Shown piece after piece: positions 13,006 through 25,000 of a stretch of DNA of 64,000 nt; position 1 is the stretch's first letter; each line of letters starts with the position of its first letter. This DNA comes from Watersipora subatra. Its lineage: Eukaryota > Bryozoa > Gymnolaemata > Cheilostomatida > Watersiporidae. The notes beneath the pieces are model-generated. The model made no database searches and had not been told where the DNA came from. It worked only from the letters and a program-made list of their open reading frames with translations. Location of the stretch: contig NC_088708.1 in the NCBI RefSeq assembly GCF_963576615.1, positions 49,649,196 to 49,713,195 on the forward strand, given 5' to 3'. Position numbers and translations under genes: made by a program.

Positions 13006-16000
13006 GTGAGTGGTGTTAATTATTGAGCAAATATTGTAGTCTTGATGGTTGCCAGTTAGTTTATAGTGCATCTGTTAAATTCACTCTCCTGCTTACTGCC
13101 AAGGTGGAAGCACAAGGCATGAATATTGCATGACTTCTGAATTTAGACGAAATTTGTTATTTGCGCGTTGTCGTAATTGGATCACTGATTAGCATAAGCA
13201 TGTATTAAAATGAAATCTTAAACACCCGGAAAGAAAATAATTAAAGCTAACATAATAGCTAGGTTTGTCTGAAATAGCATAAAACAGCCTCCGAATAAAA
13301 TCTGCCTAATGAACAAAGCTATTAGACAAGTCATATTAAAAATTATTTAGTTTTTGCTCTATGATTTTAAATAGAGGCCAGTGAGGCCATATATATGCTA
13401 AGTGCAAACAAAATGATATGCATATAACATCTTCGATGGTCTTAAATGGAGTCACAAGACATCCCATAAAGCTAGTTTGAAGCGCACAATGATCCTGATC
13501 AACTCTTTTAAACAGCCTTAGGTTTATAAAGTTGTGTTAATAATAATGTTCAGCTATGTATGGAGTGCTCACCCTATTGGCGGTAATCCTAGAAGACAGT
13601 ATTGTGGGTCTCTGTGAAGTGTGTGTTGTGGGTCTCTGTGAAGTGTATGCTGTCCCACAAGGCGAGGGCGTCTCACTAGCTGGTTCGTTGTGGCATATCA
13701 GCTCATCTCACAAACTAAAGAGTTATATCGTGACTTTCAAGCAGACATTTATTTGATGTTTTATATACAGTTCAATTACTACTGAAATAATGTTTGCAGG
13801 AGGATAATGTTTTTTTTTGTAGGCAGCCAGAGAGCAAATAGTAGCAGCTCATAAGGATTGGTCAGCTACGTAAGTGACAAATGTTGCACTTATATGTCTG
13901 TCAACAGTAACTTGGAAATTTGAAATTTGACTGTTCATCTTTTTACTACATTATCTCGTTTTGAAGAATAAGTCTTCAATGGATGAAAAGGATGATGAGT
14001 TTGTCTTTTGAAACAGGCTTTTTCTTCAGTGTTTATCCTTCTATGAACAGAAATGATAACTTGAAGATTTCAAATTCTATGAAGATACAAATTTCTATTT
14101 GTATTACAGACCGTTTTCTAACATTTACTGTGGCCATTTACGTCAGCTTGCTATAATTTACAATAAAAAGATAGAATTTTGATATACAATAGGAGCCATA
14201 AAAACTTATTACTAATAAACATATGAAAAATAAAAACTTGTTGCCTATCGACATTGGTATTGATAGGTAACAACTGTGCGAAATATAATTGTGAACTTAC
14301 CTTCATTTCAGGGTGATAATTGACCAGAACTTCAAAAATTTGGCCCAACCTATTCTGTTCATTGTGAAAATGCGTCTGTAATTCTCTTTTCAAAGTGATG
14401 AATACTGCTGTACTAGTGTATCATAAATTGATTTGTATGTTCTTGCACATTTTAATCTTCTACCATTGTTTTTTACACCCATATTTTCCTCAATCATATA
14501 CCTGTTCAAGATTGTAATTATTTATCCTGAATTACTTTATCACAGGTCTTATTTACGATTGGTCTTTTCTCTTGCATCATATCTCCTTCGCTGCCTTTAT
14601 TAGTGCCTTTATTATAGATTTTTCATATCCTTCCCCCCCTCTCCAGTATGAGTCACTCTTTCTATCTATAACTTTTTCTTTATCATGAATGTTTTCAGCT
14701 GTTGTATAACTGTACTCTAACTTGCATGGTCTTTGCTCCGACTTGTATGGTCTGTACTTTTACTTGTATGGTCTATATACTCTGACAGACTTGTTTAGTA
14801 TGACTGAGTCTTTTGTTGTATACCATTATTTCCCTGCAGGAGGCAAAAAGCTGTCATGGAGTGTATAAAAGAACTAAAAGCTTGTGTCAGCGACTTGGAA
14901 TATCAGTGAGTATTTTTTATGATTTTAAAGAAATATCCACTCTATTATCACAGCAAAAAATCATAGATAATTGGTTTGTTGCTATATGTTTCTGTAGTCA
15001 CGTCCTCTCATGCTATTCATAAATTGTATCAATAAGTAATATATTTGGGACAAAGAAGGCCGGCAGGTCTCTGTGCAAATTGTTAAAAGGGTGAGAGATA
15101 TTTAATGGCTGTAATAAACTAATACTTTTTAGGATAGGTCATTGGTAGTAAGTCTGCAACAACAGTTTTGAGCTAGTGCATCTGTGCATCTCTAATCTAA
15201 ACTTAATCAATATTCTAAAACATCACATTTTTGCATTATGTAGCAAAATGCCTTGCTAATTGCTAAATACATGTGCTTTACTTGTAGGATATAAGTCCAT
15301 GATATTTTACATAAGCGTTTGTCTTCCAGAATTGCATGAAGAGTTATAATATTACATCGTTTTAAAAAAAGAATTTTCTTTCATGGGTTCCATACGAAGT
15401 TGTCGTTTCTAATTTATTAATATTGCTTAAAGCAGTTAGCTTGTTCCACAACTGGCACCTATTTCTTCTTCTTTTTTTGTTTAATAGTAGGTATAGAGAC
15501 ATTTAAAGGTTGACTGCAACAAAATTCGCATCACAGTTATTTGGTATCAAAAGGTTCATCATGTCTTACTCTGTTGTGTTGTATGTGCAAAATATGTGGA
15601 AATGGGATTACAAGCTCTTAAAAGCTCAAAAATGAACATTCAAATCGCAAGTCTACTAACAAGCGTGCGTAAGTCTAAGAAGCATGCGGAACCGCAAGGC
15701 TAAGCCGTTTTTATCATCCCCATCACTCTTAGCATTTACTGCATATCCTTTTCTTGATTACACTTGCCAAATGTGCACTCTCTCCTATCAATTAATATTA
15801 ATATTGCCTTTTGCGTTTGTTATTTTTTCTAAAAGCTATTTTTTGCCATTACCTATTTTTTCATTCGTAATTTTCAAACAGGCCGTTTCGATTTCAAATG
15901 TGCTGTCACACTCATAGTTTCGGTTCCGGTACATCTGTAAAAGCTTACTGCTTTCCGCATCGACAATTGTATTCTCTAGGTGGGAGTTGCCTCTACATTC

Positions 16001-19000
16001 TCTCTCCATTCGGCCAGACAAAGTATCAGACGAAAAAGTCTGTTATCTCATTTTTACGTTTGTACCAGTATCGATAGGTACCAGTATCTTCCATCAAAAC
16101 ATTGAATACAACGAGCTTCCGCTGCAACAGTAACCTCTCTTATGTACACACACTTCTATGTACCCATTGTTTATTTTTTCTCTTAATTTATTTGAACTGC
16201 ACAAAACACTTTACTCATGATATGAAGTTTAAAGTTAGGTTAATGTGTTTGTTAAAATAAAATAAGTTTTCTGTGCAAAGGTTATTACCCTGCATTCATC
16301 TAGATATCCTATATTATTGTTTAGAGAGCTTAGATTATGTCCTCTCCCATCAGAGACAAATAAAGCGGATAAGAATGCTTCCGATAAACCTAATTATGTT
16401 CTCATATTATAGCAATATATTCATTATTATTCCAAATACCATCAGTTTAGTACAGCTATCACTTTCGTCTAATTGGAATACAGTAAACAATAATTTACCG
16501 AGCCATCATGCTTGACGTTGTGTCATGAAGGAATTTGAAAGTGTTAATTCATTGTTTACTAGGTTATACATTTTCAGCTTATTATGTACCGCTAAACAAA
16601 CTTTTAGTTCATGGTACAAAATACTCAAATATTATTTTATAAATTTAATAGTTTTACAAATTTAATAGCTGTATTCTTTGCCTTACAAGTTTTCATTTCG
16701 TATTAGCTTCATTGGTCTTGAAATGACCATAACTCAATAGCTTGCAAAAGAACGCCGCTAATTCTGCAAACATGTAGAATTGTCATTGATGGATATGACT
16801 TTATGTCTAGGACTAACAAGGCAAAATGAAAGCGCTATGTGAGAGTGCAGAGAGGCACATTCAGCATATAGCACTGCTATTAAACAAGAAGGAAGTGAAA
16901 CTGATACATGTTATTATACATAATGAGTATGTATGCTTATTAGTAAGTTACAATAAGTAACAAAAATGTAATAATGAGTTATTGTACTTCCATAGGTGTG
17001 TTGCTGAGTTATAGCTTTATAATATAGCTATTATAGATAATAGCAGTAATAATAACAGCTTTGTGGTACTTGTTAGTTGTCTCAAGCTTTACTGTTACTA
17101 GCAACAAACTAATTCACTGGGCTCTGGTCTCTTATAAACGCATTTTAGCATATTCAAACTCTAAGTTTTGACAACTATAACACGTATACTAACGAAAAGG
17201 AAATACTGATGAAGTGAAAATGAAACTATAAAATTCACATCTGGCTAAACAGTTATTACAAACCTTGGATCAGTTTGGTATTTTGTTCAATATCACAAAT
17301 TGGATAATTGTATCCTCAAAAGTCTTTTTTCAACTCAGATCGCTCGGATAAATCCAAGTTTTTGATTCAACCGTTTGAACAACTAAATCAACGTTTTTTT
17401 CACCTTATTATTTTATTTATTCGCCTTAACGTTATTTTGTCTTAACTAATGGTTGGTTTAGCTAGTTGCTAACTTTCTGCAGAGGCGCTTCTCATCATAA
17501 AGGAAATACTATCCATTTCTGTTAGCTGCTAAAAGCGATGGAAGCTAACTGGCCAGCTTTTTGATCGCCTAATCAAATTATACAGGTAAAAATGAATCGG
17601 TGTTCGGGCTGAAACTGAATCGGTGTTTGAGAATTCTATGTGTAATGACCATAAACACGGTTTTAACCATGATCGAGCACTCCCTAAACACCTTTGTAAC
17701 CTGTAGTTCAATGGCAAGAATACGAGTCTAGCGTTGTCCCTTTTGTGCGACTGACTACGATTGTACAGTACTCGTTTTAGATCAGGCGATCAAAATTGGC
17801 TGGTTTCAATTGGCTAAACCATTTCAAGTAAATCCTTTGAGATAAGGAGATTCAAGCTTCAACTCCTTCCAATTTTATTGATATTGACTATAGGTTTTCT
17901 GAAATTAGAAATTTCAGCAATTCCCGGTATACCCCAGTAGATGAAATACAGTAATTGATGAATTATATTATGGTTGATAGTGAATTTAATAAGGAACACA
18001 AGAGGTGAGGATGAATGTACGTTTGTAAATGTGTTTCATATAAGGAAAAGCTAGTGATTAATTGATAAAGAATTTTGAGTCATTAATTTTTGTGGTGACA
18101 GTTAGAAGGTAGAAGTAAGTTGGCTATTACGAAGACGATTATCAATGTACTATTACTGATGACTGACTTTATACACATTCATGTGTTAAAAATATGTGTT
18201 TGATGTTGCGTAGCAATAGTGAACCTTTCAGTTGTACAATTTTTATGGTTACTGTAAGCAGTCAAATATTAAACTAGTTTTCTTTGTGCATGTATTTTGT
18301 TTTTAAATTAATATACTATTATATGTATAATATTACAGTAGATTGCATGTTTCATATTACATATAATTATAAATGTTGAAATCGTAGTTATTTTATCAAA
18401 GCATTTGCTCATGGAAGCTAAAATAGAAAAAGTTTTGGGTTCTAATATTGCTCCAATGTATTGGTTGGTGCAAGATTTATACATTCGCAAGTTGGTCACT
18501 TCTAGGATCAGTTTAAAGGTGAGATCTGAAGATTTTAAATTGCGTACAATGTATATATTTTTGCTCAACAGTTAAGCTCTATATTATGTATTTGAAAATT
18601 ACTAAAGTGGTCAGGCGCGCGATCGGTTACAACTAACTAATGATTGAACTGCAAAGTGTTAACCACTTTTACTCGTGTATTGAGTAGCCACCTTTTTATT
18701 TTAGGAAGCGAGTAGACTTAGACATAATGAGTGCAGCATTCGATCCTCTCAAGAATGCAGTTGTGAACAGGAAACGAGAGCTCAGTGCTCAGATCATCTC
18801 GCATTATGACAGCCTTAAGCCAACCCTTGCTGGTGTCATTCATGCTTGTGAGGATCGGCTGAAGGTCATTGACACTGTGAGTTAGTTGCGTTTAGCTGTA
18901 TTTCTCACTAGCTGTTCATGTGGTGTTTGTGTTTAACGGTGGAATGTTTCGTTGGTACTAGTATTACTAGTGGGGTCTGCAGTTTAAGAGCTCTTATGGA

Positions 19001-22000
19001 ATATTATGAAATACAAACAATATCTGTTGGTCACATGTAACGGTCAAATTGAGTGAAATTTCCACATAGGGCCTATTTGATATCCCAAGGGTTTAGGTCT
19101 AGTTTTATCTTTTTGTTCATGATTCCTGATATCCAGCTCGCTTGTTGATGACACAGTTATCTGCCCATTACTTTTAGTGTGTTTATTTCTTGGTTAAAAT
19201 ATTTATGAATGTCACGCGTGGATTTTCGTGCATCCAGTAATTCCACAAATGTAACTTGAACAGCCCTTTTCAAAAAAAGGGCTGTTCAGTTGCATGGAGT
19301 TTTGCTGGTGGAGTTTCACAAATGTTATATATAGCCAGTGATCTGTACTGATGATTGTGTAATTAGACGGGCACGGATATAAAGCAGCTCAATGATTCAC
19401 TGGAGGATGAGGAGTATGCTCTACTGACTAAGGCCTTGCAGTCAAAGGTTTATTTTGTCTCTATCTGCTGTCTCTCTAGTTTTCTATAGTTCTACGTTAT
19501 ATCGTCTTTGCTCCTCTCACTTCTACCTCTTGAGCATGCCACTCAATTACACATTCATGGTACTTGGGCTATGTTTATATTATCACAGTGTAGTTATCCT
19601 CTCCTGTTTGCTATCTACATGTATAGTTATGACTTGTTCTATCCGATATTGGCATGATGACCAATGATAAGGCTTAACAATGCAACTGTTCTTTGTCTTG
19701 TTTGTTCACCGGTAGTCTGTGGATTGTAATCAAGAATATTGTTCAACTCTCATACTATCTCTGAGGTGTGTGGCCTTTTTAATATGCGACTCTATAGCAT
19801 AAGATTTAATATTAAATATATGATCACGACGGGTCTCAATCTTCTGTGCTGCATTACATAATTACATTATTACATGAATTGCAAATAAAAAAGCTGGAAG
19901 AGATTAAGTTGTAAAAAAACTCCATTTTTTTATTTTTCGGAAGTTCTGTTGGTATAAAAATAATATGTTGTGAAGAATTTTTGTCCTATGTTGGTGCTAC
20001 GCACTATCCTTAGATGAATAGCTGTCATGCACCCTTGCATTATTTTGTTACGCAACTACAGATGACGGACTTTCAGCCTTCCTCCATCAAAGATCTCCTT
20101 CCTGAATTCTCTGAGGGTCACAGAACGATATTTCCTCCTGAATTTGACCTAGCTTCAACCATTGAACAGATAAAAGAATGCAAACTTACATCCTCACTCT
20201 CAGGTTAGGGTTGCTAGGGCTCGTGATGATCCGCTCGTGTTTAGTATTTAGTAACAACAAGCTTTCCTTACATTTTCAGAAGTGCTCACTTGGCTCCTTA
20301 ATATTTGCTTTTAATTTATGGTGTAATACACATAATTTCTGATGCTGTTATAGAGGCAACACACAGTTACGTTTAACTTTTTTCACATCATTTTCCTTTA
20401 TGACACTGATGTATTCGCCTCATCTAACTTTCGCGTTTTCGCGGAGTCATCCTCTCGCGAAAGTTTCATGAGCGAAACTAAACTATCATAACGAACGAGC
20501 GAAAATGCGGAATTAAATAGCTTTGTTCATTGATAGTCCAAGAAACAAATGGCAACAAGCGATCAAATTGCATTATCGATCTCGGGCACCCATTTCTACC
20601 TGCGGTTTACAATTACAAACTAGTCCCAAATTGAAAATTTTTTTCTTATTACCGGTGAACTGAACCTGAGGAATCTAATTATGTTTGTTCCACTGCATTT
20701 ATTTTCAAATCACTATATTTTCGCACTCCTCAGAGCTGTGAAATTAAGTTGCCTCAGAATTTTACTCTGGATGCTACTCACGAAACTAAATACTAGCGAA
20801 ATATAAGTGTCCTAGGGTCATTAACATGCGATTACAAGACTCAATCGGTTTTTCCTGCTGTGTGAGTTATGTAAACTCCTAGAGTATATTTGGTCCGAAA
20901 CCTTAGTTTATGTTCAAATTACTAAACTCCAGCGTGTTTGTACAAGATTTGAAACAGGTCTGAATCATTACCTTTTCTACTTTGTGCTGGCGTAACAGTT
21001 TAAAATAATGATAATATAAGATTGTTGTCTAAAATAAGTTTTTGAGTTTGAATGACAAGCTTATTGAATATGCATTTCGATACAACTGTCTCTCCGAGTA
21101 CAGTAGCTCTCTGGAAACTTCACAAATCCCGTGTTTGCACATTTTCTTGCACACTACCCTTGGACTATGCCAATCCTTTTAGACTCGTCGTCAGATCTTC
21201 ATAAGAATCTCACACTGTTGCCGGGTGATGTGGTTGATGTCACATCTTCATTGATGGACAGTGACGGTGTTTTCTGGCTCAAGCGTAACACGTCTCCTGA
21301 ATATTTTGCACCTCTTAGTCGCCTCAGCTTTGATTGCAGGTAGTCATCAGCTAGTAATCACATGGTTCTTCGTCTCGAGTTTGTCTTGATTGCTCAAACA
21401 AGCATATATGTCGGTTGGTGCCGATATCAACAAACATGGATCACTTTGTAAAGATGATATAAGTGTGTGTTGCAATGGGGATGGAAAGATGTTTGGCGTG
21501 TCTCTATCTCGCTTGTCTAATATAATTGCATGAACTGATCTATCATATCTGAAAGGGCTTGCTCTCCTTTGTTAGCTTGTCTATGCTATGGCTATGCATA
21601 GCATATTTCGGTTGGCCATTTTAGTATTGGACATAGTTTGTGTAAAGGTAATGTTAATATTAAATCTCAAGTGTGTATAGGTAATGTCAGATTTAGGTGA
21701 CTTGTGTTTATAGGTTATTTTAAATTTAGATGACATGTTTGTAAAAGTAGTTATAGATTTAGGTGTAATGTGTGTATAGTTAGTGTTCGATTTAGGTGTA
21801 ATGTGTGCAGGTAATGTTGGATTTAGGTGTAATGTGTTTATAGGTCATGTTGGATTGATCTGTAATGTGTGTATAGGTAATATTGGATTTAGGTGTAATG
21901 TGTGTATAGAGGTTATGTTGGATTTAAGTGTAATGTGTGTATAGGTTATGTTGCATTTAAGTGTAATGTGTCTATAGGTTGTTGCATTTAGGTGTAATGT

Positions 22001-25000
22001 GTCTTTAGGTTATGTTGGGTTTAGGTGTAATGTGTCTATAGGTTATGTTGGATTTAGGTGAAATGTGTCTATAGGTTATTTAAGTGTAATGTGTCTATAG
22101 GTTATGATGGATTTAGGTGTAATGTGTCTATAGGTTATGTTGGATTTAGGTGTAATGTGTGTATAGGTCATGTTGGATTTAGGTGTTATGTGTCTATAGG
22201 TTATGTTAGATTTAGGTGTAATGTGTCTATAGGTTATGTTGGATTTAGGTGTAATGTATGTATAGGTCATGTTGGATTTAGGTGTAATGTGTGTATAGGT
22301 CATGTTGGATTTAGGTGTAATGTGTCTATAGGTTATGTTGGATTTAGGTGTAATGTGTCTATAGGTTATGTTGGATTTAGGTGTAATGTGTCTTTAGGTT
22401 ATGTTGTATTTAGGTGTATTGTGTGTATAGGTCATGTAGGATTTAGGTGTAATTTGTCTATAGGTTATGTTGTATTTAGGTGTATTGTGTGTATAGGTCA
22501 TGTAGGATTTAGGTGTAATGTGTCTATAGGTTATGTTGGATTTAGGTGTAATGTGTCTATAGGTTATGCTGGATTTAGGTGTAATGTGTCTATAGGTTAT
22601 GTTGGATTTAGGTGTAATGTGTCTATAGGTTATGTTGGATTTAGGTCAGCAGGAGATTTAACACCTGTTTAGGCAAAGACAAATTCCGTGGCATTCACAG
22701 TATTTTCTCATGTTAGATGCATTTAATGAATTCTAGTCGAGACAAAATGACCTTGAGGTCAGGCTAGTTATCCATAAACAGCATCGGTCACATGGCCTCG
22801 GTAATATTCTTGGACACTGGATACCAGCTAATTATTTCTTTCCTGTTGTGTCATCCCCTCACATTCTATGACTAGTACAAAATTGCAGTAAACTGGTCAT
22901 ATCTTCATTGCTCATCGATTGAAATTTTTCGTTGTATGAGCCGCAATATTGCAGGGTATCTATTTGCTTTGTAATAAATTTCAGGCAAAAGCTAATTTTG
23001 GGAGAGAAAAAAAGATACAGTGAGTGCCCACAAGATCTACACACTGGCCTTATCGTCATGGCCAACCTTCCAGATGATGGGGTTTGGAGAAGAGCTGTCG
23101 TGGCTGACCCATGTGTCAAGGACAAGGCGGTATGAAGTTATTAATATCCTCCAAGAAGCAAAGATTATGTATGATGATCTTGTACAGAACAAAACTTTTT
23201 AAAGCTATGAGTGAAACATGTGTACATCTCTACTTAGCGTGCAACATGGTAAATGTGGGATGTGTTGTGACTTCCCCTGGACAACCATCATGTAGGACCA
23301 AAGTCTACCATATTCTTAATATTTTGATGTGAACAGAGTTTGAAAAAATGTTACAGGACAGCATTGGTCACATGGCCTCGGTAATACTCGTGGACACTGG
23401 ATACCAGCGTAATCTGTACCATAACAGACTGGCTGTATGCTGTCAGGCAGCCCAAGCCCTTCCTTTTTTTGTAAGTATTTCTTATAAGCTTCGTTTCACT
23501 CCGTAGACACATGAGAACACCCAACTTGCGTTTCTTCTGCTGTTTGCCCAATGCTGAATGGTTGTTTTGTGATCCATATGAAACTTGTTATCACTGCTAC
23601 TCGAGATGCATTTGCTCTTCTCTTCTTAACATGAAGAGTAGATCAGTGAGAGGGTTGTTAATACTTGGTGTAATTTATTTAGGCCAGCCAGTGTTCGCTC
23701 TATCCTGGTGAGCACGAGCCTGTGGGGACAGAGCCCAAGTGGCTCTATAATGATCTTGTCATGGAGCAAAATGAAAAACGAAAAGTTTTGAAGGCCAGGT
23801 TTGTGCATAAGAAGGTATGTGGTATGACAACTCCAATGTAGAAGAAGGTAGTTGGTTCTAACCATTTCTAAGGATCAAATTATCATGGTTAGGCAACGGT
23901 GCTTATACCAATAAGTTTCGACTTTTATATTTATGATCGACATGATGATGTCACAACTGGTATAGTACGACAAAGTTGATGTTTTGTGACAACTCAACTG
24001 TGCATAGCTATGCGATGCGAATCTGGTATATATTTATATATGTATATATTTGGGTCGCGGTCACAGAAACCATGGTTAAGTCGCAGATCACGAAGTTGAG
24101 TTATTCGACTTTAAAGTTGCACTAACTGAATTTATAATTTTTGTAAGGATTTTTGTAACACGTGCTTCTGGACCAATCAAAGAGTGATCTTTCTGAATCT
24201 GAACTCGGTTTAGATAATAAATGTCTTAAAACCTCAGAAAAAACCCTTAAAACCGTTGCTATGCTAAACAGGAAGTACTAAAAAATGGCGTCCGAAAAAC
24301 GTAATCATTTCTCTTTTGCCGATTTGAAGGATAATTCTGACATTTTGGACACTTATAATGAGTACTTTGGCATTCCAACTGATGCCAAAAGCAGTGTAAG
24401 TAAAGGGAATGACCATGATACATTCCTAACCATTCTTATAAGATTTTTACAATATTTAATTATAAGAATAATTATTCGACTTTATAAGATTTGATTATAA
24501 GAAAAATTATTCGAATTTGCAAGATCAAAATATAGAGTGACCGATGATGTGCAATATGTTACTGTTATTATTTTTTTTAAACATTTTGTTGATCATACTA
24601 CGGTTGTGCTCAATATCGCGGCACTGCCAAGCCGTTTTTAATATCTGCAAAATTAGGTAATACCTTTTCTTATAGATATACAGCCATTTCTATGACAACC
24701 AGCCAAAATCTGTTTAGATTTTTAAATTCAGCATAATGTTTTTGATATAGAGACAGAAATCTAGATAAATATCACAACCTCTTAATATTGGTTGCTATGA
24801 CGTTTTGAAATGTAAACAAAACTGTGCATCGGTTTTCGTTTCTCAGACTTTAACAATAGTTTTCTCGGAACTATGTTTTCGCACCGATGGTAAACATGCA
24901 TTCAGTTTATTGACCATAAAATCTGCTGTATTTAAGCTAGAATCAAAATTTTTTTTGCAAAATAACTGAGAATTTTCTCCTTCTGTTAATGCAGATAACT

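Noticed and set aside
22058..22672. 204-codon open frame with an 11-residue repeat (GFRCNVSIGYV-like)
   Set aside because: It is the 33-bp minisatellite read in one frame. The other strand is open as well, and it lies between two in-phase exons.
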